Shown: positions 1 to 8,254 of the stretch, in pieces
Layout: each line of letters begins with the position of its first letter
Numbering within the stretch: the first letter of the stretch is position 1
Origin: Algoriphagus locisalis
Lineage (GTDB): Bacteria > Bacteroidota > Bacteroidia > Cytophagales > Cyclobacteriaceae
NCBI RefSeq assembly: GCF_900116615.1
Contig: NZ_FPBF01000012.1
Location: forward strand, 1-64,000
Direction of reading: 5' to 3'
DNA: 64,000 nucleotides
Notes under the pieces: generated by a model
Seen by the model: only the letters and a program-made list of their open reading frames with translations
Told to the model about the DNA's origin: nothing
Database searches by the model: none
Position numbers and translations under genes: made by a program

Positions 1-325
1 AACAGACTGGAAAGGGAACTACCGAGACCAGGTACTATATAACTTCCCTGAAAGCGGATGCAAAGCTGATCCATGATGCGGTAAGGAGTCACTGGGCGGT
101 GGAAAACAACCTCCATTGGAGTCTGGACGTGATCTTCAGAGAAGATGCCTCACTAAAGAAGAAAGACCACTCAGCACTCAACTTCAATATAATCGCCAAA
201 ATGGCGCTTACACTGATCGATCAGGAGAAATCAACCAAAAATAGTAAGCCCTCCAAAAGACACCTGGCTGCACTGGATGACGGGTATAGAGCTAAAATCC
301 TTAAAATCTAAAAGCGATTTCCCTG
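1..325 (+). mobile_element. Right end of an ISAs1-family insertion sequence (left part outside window)
   Basis: The element is called from the C-terminal transposase coding sequence and from the end that follows it. Fourteen bases after the transposase stop, the sequence AAGCGATTTCCCTG ends at 325. Read inward from that end it starts CAGGGAAATCGC, and ISAs1-type ends commonly begin CAGGG. The left end and its inverted repeat lie before the window, so the target duplication cannot be checked. The exact boundary is inferred. Confidence 0.6.
3..311 (+). CDS. ISAs1-family transposase, C-terminal part
   Basis: The open frame enters from the window edge and stops at 311. The translation contains RYYITSL, SHWAVENNLHWSLDV and FREDAS, the usual C-terminal signature of DDE transposases of the ISAs1 family, where the ENxLHWxLDVxFxED block carries the last catalytic Glu. 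After it comes the usual N-F-N-xx-K-A-L-xLI tail. The frame is open and undamaged over the visible part, so the gene could be intact with its N-terminus outside the window. It would move the insertion sequence; nothing links it to the neighbouring sugar-use genes. Confidence 0.8.
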   Translation, partial: QTGKGTTETRYYITSLKADAKLIHDAVRSHWAVENNLHWSLDVIFREDASLKKKDHSALNFNIIAKMALTLIDQEKSTKNSKPSKRHLAALDDGYRAKILKI

Positions 326-712
326 CCTAGAGCTCCCTTTCAACCGTAAAGGAATAGTATTCTTTGGCGTTCAGAATCAAATGATCTCTATCCCCCCGAG
401 CAACCGCGTCCTGACTTACTCTAATGTTTTTACTAGTGACAGTTTGTAATTTATCGGCAGTAGTTCGTGTATTTTCTGGATGTTTGTATCCATAATATTG
501 TAGAATACGTGCTTGAGCCATTGCTGTGGGTTTACTTCTTCGATTTTGCACGACCTGTCCCGAATATCGGGATGGCGAATAACGAGTAGAGCATTGCTGA
601 TCGCTGTGGGGCATCATGTGACCCTGCTTGTGTCAAATTACAAAATGGCATTACAAGTTATTTTCTTCTGGGCATCAAATTGTGGGTTTCTACAATATAC
701 AACCTGATAGAT
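326..712. other. Intergenic stretch with an unassigned minus-strand ORF
   Basis: Between the IS end and the rhamnosidase gene there is no gene I recognise. A minus-strand frame of 96 codons (327-617) has its stop directly against the IS end, so it could be the scar of a gene hit by the insertion. Its sequence matches no family I know and it has no clear ribosome binding site. A short palindrome CCCGAATATCGGG lies near 553-565 and resembles the CCCGA-N4-TCGGG element near 61350. Confidence 0.4.
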
Positions 713-3070
713 CTAAATTGATTGCTTGATTTTGTTTAAGCCTCCTTTAAGCGCAATTACCTCACCATTGTATTCCCAAGTACCATTTAAGTTTTTTGGC
801 AATTCTATGCTTGCATTTAATTCATTCCCGGAAATTTCATACGTAACGGAAATAAGCCCTTCAGTATGAGGCATAGTAGCTTTCACCGAGGTTAAAGATC
901 CCAAATGAGGAGAAATCACCACTGATTTAAAACCGACTTCAGCTGGTTTGATTCCACAAACTGAGTTGAGCATATAATAGGCTGGATGCGCACTCCAAGC
1001 ATGACTGTCTGATCTATCATGAGTAGCAAAGCCTGTTTCCCCGGTTGTAGTTAGTCCTCTTGCCAGGAAATCGTACCAAAAATCCAGATTTTCCAAAAAC
1101 AAATCTTCCTGATCGGTTTTCTGCATGGCTTTAAACAAGAAAAAAGAAAAATAGGAACTGGCCATTTCATCAAATCCGTCATAGCTCAAAATTCTATTCA
1201 ACAATTCTTTTTGCTGATTTTCAGGCACGACATCGCAAAGAATCGCAAGAATATTGGTTTGCTGAGAAAAAATATCTCCGCCAGGATAGTCCGTGAATAG
1301 TTGTTTTTGCTCATCCCAACTAGCTTTGAGAACAGATGATTTAATTCCTTCTGAAAGTAAAGCCCAACGTTTTGACTTCTCTTCTAATCCAATTTCATTG
1401 AAAAGTCTAACTGTACAATCCAAGGTATGAGCAAAATATAAGGTCAACATAGTGGATTGGATCATTTCCTTTTGTTCGTTTGATCTGGGAAGACTACCCT
1501 TACCAATGCTCCAGTCAATAAAATTTTGGTTATTCACCACTCCAATTAAACCTGTTTTTTCATCTAAATGTCTGTCGTAGAAACTTAAAATCTTTTCAAT
1601 ATTTTCGACAAACGGAATAATGAAATCATCATCCCCTCGAATTAAGTAGTAATCAAGTAAGGTCTGTATCCAAGCCATCGACCAACTTCCTTGGTCAAAA
1701 TCAAATGTAGAAGGATATGCTGATTTGAAAAGACTAGTTTCGGTGTTCTCAGATTGAGCATACAATCGCAGCATTTCCCTCAAAAGCCTATCATCCAATG
1801 AATTATAAGTAGAAATACTTGCAATTGGCCTATTATCCCCACCATAATTCAATTGTTCATAATATGGAGTATCATAGTACGTCTCAGCAGAGCACATTTG
1901 AAAGGTGCGTTGGCTATTAGTAAATATCTCATTGAGAGTTTGATCATTACTTACAAAAGTTGCCATTTCAGGATAAGGATATCCAGAATATTCATTTAAA
2001 AAAGATAAGATATCCAATGGTTCCTCCTTGGTTTCAATTTCCAATTTAACGTACCGAAAAGCACGTTTCCACAAGGGTCTAAAGGTTCTTGATCCATTTC
2101 CATCCGTTTCAAAGATATCCCAAACCCCAAACATGGTTTTTCCTGAAACTGAATCTCGATGCGCTTTCAAGTTGACCCCTTCGTATAATGCTTCTGCATA
2201 TTTAATTTTAATGGAACTGTTTTCACCACCCGAAACAGTTAATTCAGGGTATCCCATCGTCAATAGGTCAAAATCTATCAGGATCGATGCTGTTAGGTTT
2301 GCAGGAATAGTTATTTTACTGGATCCATTCCAAGCTCCAACTATTTCAGTGAAGCCCGTATTCTCTCTAATTCTAGCAGGATAAACAATATGGTCAGCCA
2401 TAAATGGAATATTTCTGGGTACCAGATTCCAGGGAGCACTTCCTTCAAAATGGAGTCTTTCAGCATTTAACCAGCCACTTTCGTCAAATTGAATCTCTTC
2501 CCAGCCCCAAGGGTATTGATTCCCATCCAAATGATCCCCGCCACCACAAGCGTAAAAGCCATAAAACCATTGATCACTAAAAAGCATTTCATCATAGGAA
2601 ATAACTGAATAAGCCGGATTTTTAAAGACTTTCCAGTTAGTATCAGTCCTCAAAAAAGCATATTCTGTATTCTCGACATCCAACATAAAAGCCGTTTGAA
2701 CAGATATAAACGCCAACGGCCTATCTTTGCCGCCATTATATACCAAAGCTGCAATCACATTCTCACCTTGGACAAGGTACGGTGCTATATCAACTATATC
2801 ATATTTATACGTTTCCAAATCTCCCTTTGCAGGCCCGTAGGAGACACGATGTCCATTCACAAAAAGGTTATATCTGTTATCAGCAGAAACATGGATATTC
2901 AGATTGGTAGGAATTTCCTTTAGGTCAAATGCTTTTCTGAAGTGATACACTCCATAGTCTGTCACATTCGCTGAAGGATAGGAAATCCAGGGGGCATCCT
3001 CATTGGTTTGAGATTGAACCACAAATGGTATCAAGAAGAGGATAAGAATTGAGAGATATTTTTTCGCCAT
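713..3070 (-). CDS. Glycoside hydrolase family 78 alpha-L-rhamnosidase, secreted
   Basis: The predicted role is removal of terminal alpha-L-rhamnose from plant or algal polysaccharide. The 785-residue protein starts with a signal peptide (residues 1-20, ending VVQSQ). An N-terminal beta-sandwich with a jelly-roll-like sugar-binding region follows (about 30-370), then the (alpha/alpha)6 barrel. The stretch YYDTPYYEQLNYGGDNRP (about residues 393-415) matches the GH78 catalytic loop that carries acidic residues. The C-terminus has the usual small beta-sandwich. Length is within the family range. The start ATG fits the signal peptide. It is the last gene of PUL1, in line with the esterase and GH-A gene upstream, with a 259-base gap that may hold its own promoter. 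Family assignment is strong; the rhamnose target is known of the family but not proven here. Confidence 0.85.
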   Translation of the reverse strand: MAKKYLSILILFLIPFVVQSQTNEDAPWISYPSANVTDYGVYHFRKAFDLKEIPTNLNIHVSADNRYNLFVNGHRVSYGPAKGDLETYKYDIVDIAPYLVQGENVIAALVYNGGKDRPLAFISVQTAFMLDVENTEYAFLRTDTNWKVFKNPAYSVISYDEMLFSDQWFYGFYACGGGDHLDGNQYPWGWEEIQFDESGWLNAERLHFEGSAPWNLVPRNIPFMADHIVYPARIRENTGFTEIVGAWNGSSKITIPANLTASILIDFDLLTMGYPELTVSGGENSSIKIKYAEALYEGVNLKAHRDSVSGKTMFGVWDIFETDGNGSRTFRPLWKRAFRYVKLEIETKEEPLDILSFLNEYSGYPYPEMATFVSNDQTLNEIFTNSQRTFQMCSAETYYDTPYYEQLNYGGDNRPIASISTYNSLDDRLLREMLRLYAQSENTETSLFKSAYPSTFDFDQGSWSMAWIQTLLDYYLIRGDDDFIIPFVENIEKILSFYDRHLDEKTGLIGVVNNQNFIDWSIGKGSLPRSNEQKEMIQSTMLTLYFAHTLDCTVRLFNEIGLEEKSKRWALLSEGIKSSVLKASWDEQKQLFTDYPGGDIFSQQTNILAILCDVVPENQQKELLNRILSYDGFDEMASSYFSFFLFKAMQKTDQEDLFLENLDFWYDFLARGLTTTGETGFATHDRSDSHAWSAHPAYYMLNSVCGIKPAEVGFKSVVISPHLGSLTSVKATMPHTEGLISVTYEISGNELNASIELPKNLNGTWEYNGEVIALKGGLNKIKQSI

Positions 3071-3329
3071 TTTGAATTACGTTTAACTGTAGTTTAAAGT
3101 GAGTCTGTTGAAGTGAAAAACAAGGTGTTATTGTATTAAATAGATAACTGAAAATTGTCCTATCTTTTTATCAGAATATTAGAATAGAATCTAACTCTAG
3201 CCATAGACCTATTTTTTTAGTAAAATTTTTATCAAAAAATTCCTTACGGGTAATTATCATGAGTTCAATTTTTATGATGCATTATAAATTCACTAGTGGG
3301 AAAAAAATATCTAATCCCGGTTCATACTA

Positions 3330-4217
3330 TCAAAATTTAACCTGTTGGTTTTGGAAAACATCCCCGGCAATCACTTGCTTAATAAAATCATAGACAGGCT
3401 TTTGATTACGATAAAAGTGAGCCCCCGCCACGCTATGAGTACCCCCGACATAGGTTAGTAGAGATGCAGCTCCGTCCAAACTAAGAATATGGTCATAGAT
3501 AGATTTAGAGCCAAAAAGCATCAACCAACCACTGGCATTGGTGGGGCAATAGTGATGTGCCGCAGTCGCATACGGAACAGTTGGATCTGAATCCCCATGA
3601 AACATCATCACCGGAACCAAGGATCCTGCTGTGATTAGATTTAAGTCCATAATAGCTCCTGCACCAGATATAACACCAGCGTATTTGAATTTTTCAGGCA
3701 AGCTATTTTCGTATAGGTTCATCATTTCCCTATCCCAAAAAGCAGCATGTAAGGCAGCTTCAGCACCGGCACTACTTCCTGCCACAAAAATCTTTTCCCT
3801 ATCAATAGTAAACTTATCATGATTATTAAGGAAGAATTCTGTGCTCAGCCAAATCTGATTTGCAGCCAGCTGGATAGCTTTTATCTTTTCGGGAAGCTGC
3901 CCATCACAACTAAAATTCTTATCCTTCATGTAAAGCGTATAAGAAATGGATGCAACTGCTACATTTTGCTCCTTTAGAAATCTCCCCAAATCATGACCGC
4001 CAGTTCTATTTCCAGTTGAAAAACCACCTCCATGAACATAAATCACCAGGGGTATTGCAGCATTAGTCTCAGATTCGGGAAGGAATAAATCGAGTTCCAG
4101 CTTAAGGGAATCGTCTTCATAATAAGTCAAGGTTTGAAATTCTTGCGCGCTTAATAATGTGTATGTATTACTAAATACAATCAAGCTTAGTATTGTAAAG
4201 ATTTTACTGGTCTTCAT
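3330..4217 (-). CDS. Secreted alpha/beta-hydrolase, carboxylesterase-like
   Basis: This is a serine esterase of the alpha/beta-hydrolase fold. A signal peptide (about 1-24, ending LLSAQ) is followed by the HGGGF oxyanion-hole motif (about residue 61), the nucleophile elbow GSSAG (about 147), an Asp in HGDSDPTVP and a His in GGTHSVAG, which complete a Ser-Asp-His triad. HGGG esterases of this kind in polysaccharide loci usually remove acetyl or other acyl groups from sugars, so a deacetylase that helps the neighbouring glycosidases is likely. The substrate cannot be read from sequence. It lies between the GH-A and GH78 genes on the same strand, 115 bases after the GH-A stop codon, and is probably co-expressed with them. 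Confidence 0.8.
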   Translation of the reverse strand: MKTSKIFTILSLIVFSNTYTLLSAQEFQTLTYYEDDSLKLELDLFLPESETNAAIPLVIYVHGGGFSTGNRTGGHDLGRFLKEQNVAVASISYTLYMKDKNFSCDGQLPEKIKAIQLAANQIWLSTEFFLNNHDKFTIDREKIFVAGSSAGAEAALHAAFWDREMMNLYENSLPEKFKYAGVISGAGAIMDLNLITAGSLVPVMMFHGDSDPTVPYATAAHHYCPTNASGWLMLFGSKSIYDHILSLDGAASLLTYVGGTHSVAGAHFYRNQKPVYDFIKQVIAGDVFQNQQVKF

Positions 4218-4332
4218 AGAATAGAATGTGTTTTTTATCTGAAATAATTTTTTATCCTGAATTTCAAGTAGTTAAGTATTTAATTCATAGATATTTAGGC
4301 TCGGAAAAAAATAACTGAACTATTGAACCCAG

Positions 4333-6561
4333 CTAATTTTCATGCTCCCAAACTAACTCATAATAAAAAGTTTGATGAACCATTCCCGACAGCTTTGCAT
4401 ATCCGTGGTTCATTTCTAAAGTTTCTCCAGTCCTTATACCTGTGTGGTCTAAGATGTGGATTGTTGCATTGCGCGCTGACTTAAAGTTCAGAGTCAGCTC
4501 TACTGGTTCTAAAAGTATAGGAGACGTTCCTACTTCGATTAACTCACTTTTTTCAGTACCGTATTTCATACCGGTATTCCGGCTTCGGGCCAGGGTGGTA
4601 ATCAAGATAGATTTCGACTCTTCTATTCCTAGCTTTCTATCCAGACTAGTTAGAAAAATCACAGCATATGGGGTATCAGTTTCTATGTCGAGTATATCGT
4701 ATTCATACGTTACATCCTTCTCTAAAAATCCCACTAATCCAACTGTCGCAGAAGTATTGACTTTAAAGAAACCCTTCTCAGAAGTGTGCCAAGTCAATTC
4801 TCCAGTCGCTGAGACAATTTCTTTCCCTTCTATTTTTTCAGTATCAAAAGGAATGGTTGTTTCAGGCTTTTCAGTGAAATCTACCACTACTCTCCCATAT
4901 GCTAAAGATTCAAGCGGAAGATCACTTTTAAAAGATTTGACATCATGCTCTTGGATAACCTGTTCGGAAAAACCTAAGTCACCAGACGCTAACTGCATTA
5001 AACTAACGTTTCTAGTATGAATGACCGGGCTTTCTTTAATATCTCCTCTATAAATCATTCTGGCTAACGCCGGATAAAGTCCAATTTGGGATGGAACATC
5101 AGTGTTATATACACCTCCTCCGGGAGAATGTATTGTTGGTGTAAAATAAGGATGATCAGAGCCAAATGAATACGAGGCATCCCAACCCTGTAAACCCATG
5201 CCATACACAGCAATCAAAGGAGAGGCCTCTATCGTAAATTCGTTCGGAATCAGGCTCATCCATTCTGAAAAGGCAAAAGGTCGATCTAAAACCTGCTGAA
5301 ACCCTGTACTTAATAAGCCCGATCCAGGTTTTGTCATCATGGACTCGGATTTATATTCTCCTACCTGCATTCTATGCCCTCCTACCCCTCCTCCAAAATA
5401 ATTGTGGCGATCAATGAATCCTGTTTTGTAGTCAGCATATAAATTATAGAAATGTGTCAGTCCGCTACCTGCCTGCCAGCATGATCCTACTATGGTGCCT
5501 TTATATCCTGTGTTTCGAATAGCTTCTACAAACCGATTGTAAAAATCCATCTGCTTGGTGTAAAGAAACTCTGCTTTGTCCAGGTAATGTTGAGGTAACT
5601 CCTTTCCACTATTTTCAGCTTCAAAATAAATTGCGTCAAATTTTGAATGATTTGGAACTGGGTAAACAGTCCCTTCTTCCAAGGACTCATGTGAGGGCAG
5701 GTTCTCAACTCCCCAACTCTCTTTAAGTTGTTCTGTTGATTTGTATTTTATTAACAACCAATCTGAAAACTGCCGGCAAAGTAATTTACGATAGCTGGGT
5801 GTTTGATTTAATGTCTCTTCCATCGCTCCCCAATAAATGTTATCCTCATTCTGAAGCTCAATAAAAGTCAAAGCTGGGTCTTCCGCATATCTAAGCCCCG
5901 TGTTAGGATTGACATGATTCAACATGTTCACAGTCAATTCAATATTCAATGCCTGCAAATCAGGGGCAAAATTGACAAGACTTGCCGAGGTACCGTTGAG
6001 ATGAGACCATGGGAATTTTGTGTTCACTATTTCCTCATATGCCAACACACGGTTTTTATCTGCAGGGCCCAACTTATGCCCATAGATATGTGACCATCCA
6101 TAATAAATTCCGTTCTCTTTGAGCGCAGCTAAGAAATAATCCATTTTTCCATAGAGATCTTGCCTGATCACAGTAGAGGAATCCCCCTTAGAAGCATACC
6201 AGGTAAATTTGTGAAATCTAACTGCGTTTACTCCGTATTTTGTGAGGTAAGAAACGTACTGATCAGCTATTTCAGCATCAGAAAATATTCTTTCCGAAGA
6301 TATATTCACTCCCCAAAACTTTACAGGGGTACCATCTTCAAATTCAAAATCAGAACCTCTCATCTTTAGGAAACCGTGCTTCCCAGCAGGTTTATCAAGC
6401 CAATCTTTCATTCCAACGACGGAAGGAATATGGTGCTCATCGACCGAATTAACTAAAGGATACCAGTTGGTTTCAACCTCTTGCGAGTAAGTAGCTTCTT
6501 CAACAACCATAAAGGTTGATAAGAAGAGGCAAAGCGTTTTTATATAAATCCTATTCTTCAT
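4333..6561 (-). CDS. Secreted clan GH-A glycoside hydrolase (GH5-like), substrate unknown
   Basis: I chose the ATG at 6561 (protein of 742 residues) rather than the longer frame from 6648. It is followed directly by a signal peptide (MKNRIYIKTLCLF...YSQE), and the longer start would sit inside a terminator hairpin. The N-terminal two thirds look like a (beta/alpha)8 barrel: FWGVNISS and NAVRFHKF are strand motifs of the GH5/clan GH-A type, and the acid/base Glu is probably E239 in ELQNEDN. A second acidic candidate lies in AFSEWMS (about residue 420). The C-terminal part is beta-rich, as in many two-domain enzymes of this kind. Neighbours are SusD upstream and an esterase downstream. A related family such as GH39 is possible, and the substrate cannot be read from sequence. 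Confidence 0.7.
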   Translation of the reverse strand: MKNRIYIKTLCLFLSTFMVVEEATYSQEVETNWYPLVNSVDEHHIPSVVGMKDWLDKPAGKHGFLKMRGSDFEFEDGTPVKFWGVNISSERIFSDAEIADQYVSYLTKYGVNAVRFHKFTWYASKGDSSTVIRQDLYGKMDYFLAALKENGIYYGWSHIYGHKLGPADKNRVLAYEEIVNTKFPWSHLNGTSASLVNFAPDLQALNIELTVNMLNHVNPNTGLRYAEDPALTFIELQNEDNIYWGAMEETLNQTPSYRKLLCRQFSDWLLIKYKSTEQLKESWGVENLPSHESLEEGTVYPVPNHSKFDAIYFEAENSGKELPQHYLDKAEFLYTKQMDFYNRFVEAIRNTGYKGTIVGSCWQAGSGLTHFYNLYADYKTGFIDRHNYFGGGVGGHRMQVGEYKSESMMTKPGSGLLSTGFQQVLDRPFAFSEWMSLIPNEFTIEASPLIAVYGMGLQGWDASYSFGSDHPYFTPTIHSPGGGVYNTDVPSQIGLYPALARMIYRGDIKESPVIHTRNVSLMQLASGDLGFSEQVIQEHDVKSFKSDLPLESLAYGRVVVDFTEKPETTIPFDTEKIEGKEIVSATGELTWHTSEKGFFKVNTSATVGLVGFLEKDVTYEYDILDIETDTPYAVIFLTSLDRKLGIEESKSILITTLARSRNTGMKYGTEKSELIEVGTSPILLEPVELTLNFKSARNATIHILDHTGIRTGETLEMNHGYAKLSGMVHQTFYYELVWEHEN

Positions 6562-6631
6562 TTTACTTTGGGTCATATCTTTATAAATAGACACTGGGAT
6601 TCGAAGATTATGAGTTAACATAACATTTAAG

Positions 6632-6662
6632 AAAAAAGCTGTCTCCAAGCAGAGACAGCTTT
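6632..6662 (-). terminator. Intrinsic terminator after susD of PUL1
   Basis: On the minus strand AAGCTGTCTC pairs with GAGACAGCTT around a six-base loop, followed by a run of six T. The hairpin lies 26 bases after the SusD stop and before the GH-A gene, so it should reduce transcription of the three enzyme genes relative to susC/susD. Partial termination after susD is common in such loci. Confidence 0.8.
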
Positions 6663-6687
6663 AAAGAAATAATAAACCTCTATTTAT

Positions 6688-8244
6688 TTAGTATCCAGGA
6701 TTGTTGTTAGTAAAAGACGAATTCCGGTCCATTTCAGTCTGCGGGATAGGAAGCAACATGTGCTTTGGATATTCAAATTGCATAGTCGCTGATAGGTCTG
6801 TACTAAAATGTTCTATTCCACCTCCCCAGTTCTGAAGGCTAATATCACCTCTGGCATCCCATCTTTTGAGATCATTGAAACGCATATTTTCCTCACCGCA
6901 AAGCTCTACGAAACGCTCGTCCATTATCCATTTCAGAACTTTTTGAGGATCAGATTCCGAGGTAGAATAATCTGCAGGAAGTCCGGTAGAGAATTCAATT
7001 GATTCTGCCCAATTTCTTGCGCGTGTTCTCACCCGATTTACCAATTCAATGGCCTCAGCATTTGATCCACCAGACTTTACAATAGCCTCTGCAGTAAGCA
7101 AGATCAAATCTGCATACCTTAAAATCCTAGGGTTGTTAAGGGAAGTAGGCATAAAGGAAGTAGCCGGTTCATCGAAAGGAGCTTTTCCATATTTGGTGAA
7201 ATAACGATCGCCATCAATGAAAAAAGAGATTCTGGGATCATCACCATACATATTGAACAGCTTCTCTGTCACTTTCCAGGTTTGTCCACCAATATTATTG
7301 TTGCTTACGTTATTCCCAGTATCGAAGAATCCCCAGTAAGCAGCCATGGATTCTACACCTCTCCATGCCCCGTCATTTTGGAGATATGCATTACTCAAGC
7401 CTCCGGGAGGACGTCCTGATTGAAACTCAAACAGAGATTCCTCATTATTTACTTCAAAAGCGGAGAAGTTATCAGTGTATGCATCTGTAAGGTTTCTGGA
7501 AATAGATCCGAATAGTTGAATTGCTCTGGAGTAATCAGCAGAATTCCCAGTATAGTCTCCTCTGAAAACCAAAGATTTAAGCAGGAATCCATTCGCAGAA
7601 TTTCTTGTAGCTCTGCCATTGTCTTCTGAAGGCCAGGATTCCGGAAGCAAAGTAGCAGCTTCCTCGAAATCCAGAATTGCCTGATCTAATAATTGAGTTC
7701 CTTCGGAAGGTGGTGTATTCACCTTGTCTCGTTCAGATATACGCTCGGTGACCAACGGAGCTTTGCCATACAGGTTATACAAGTTGAAATAGGCCAAACC
7801 ACGCAGAAAAAGCGCTTCACCTTTATTTACCTGCACCATATCTGGATCTTCAAAACCACTTGTATCAATTGTCTCAGACTTTTCTATAATGACATTGCAT
7901 CGTTGAATCATTCGATAGGTACGCTCATAGTAATAGGTGACCTTGTCATTAGAAGCCGTAAGTCCTGCAAAGAGCTCAAATGCAGTTCTATTTCCCCTAT
8001 CTTCCGTGATATCGTCACCACGCATGTGATAGATTTCATGAAGAAAGTTGTTTCCACGGAAAAAGTAATAGTCCGTCAATGTCGCGTACGCACTGATTAC
8101 AGTCAGTTCAAACTCCACATTGTTTGTGAAGAAATCATTTTCTGTCACACTAATAGGCTGAGCATCGATTCGATCAATATCACAGGAAGAAACTGAAAGT
8201 GCCAATAGAGCACTTAGCATATAATATTTTATTGATTTTTTCAT
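6688..8244 (-). CDS. SusD/RagB-family surface glycan-binding lipoprotein (PUL1)
   Basis: This outer-membrane lipoprotein forms the lid of the SusC transporter and binds the glycan. The start at 8244 gives MKKSIKYYMLSALLALSVSSCD, a lipoprotein signal with lipobox SSC, and leaves 10 bases after the SusC stop; the longer frame from 8310 would overlap susC. The protein has about 519 residues, normal for the family. Visible family marks are the N-terminal TPR-like helices with GEALFLRGLAYFNLYNLYG, and the C-terminal block LADLILLTAEA, ERFVELCGEENMRFNDLKRWD and LLPIPQTEMDRN. It is co-transcribed with the SusC gene upstream and followed by a terminator. Family assignment is secure; the glycan is unknown. 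Confidence 0.93.
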   Translation of the reverse strand: MKKSIKYYMLSALLALSVSSCDIDRIDAQPISVTENDFFTNNVEFELTVISAYATLTDYYFFRGNNFLHEIYHMRGDDITEDRGNRTAFELFAGLTASNDKVTYYYERTYRMIQRCNVIIEKSETIDTSGFEDPDMVQVNKGEALFLRGLAYFNLYNLYGKAPLVTERISERDKVNTPPSEGTQLLDQAILDFEEAATLLPESWPSEDNGRATRNSANGFLLKSLVFRGDYTGNSADYSRAIQLFGSISRNLTDAYTDNFSAFEVNNEESLFEFQSGRPPGGLSNAYLQNDGAWRGVESMAAYWGFFDTGNNVSNNNIGGQTWKVTEKLFNMYGDDPRISFFIDGDRYFTKYGKAPFDEPATSFMPTSLNNPRILRYADLILLTAEAIVKSGGSNAEAIELVNRVRTRARNWAESIEFSTGLPADYSTSESDPQKVLKWIMDERFVELCGEENMRFNDLKRWDARGDISLQNWGGGIEHFSTDLSATMQFEYPKHMLLPIPQTEMDRNSSFTNNNPGY

Positions 8245-8254
8245 ATTCTTAGAA

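Noticed and set aside
6562..6648. Longer start for the GH-A enzyme gene at 6648
   Set aside because: It lies inside the terminator hairpin, and the extra 29 residues hide the signal peptide that begins at the 6561 start.
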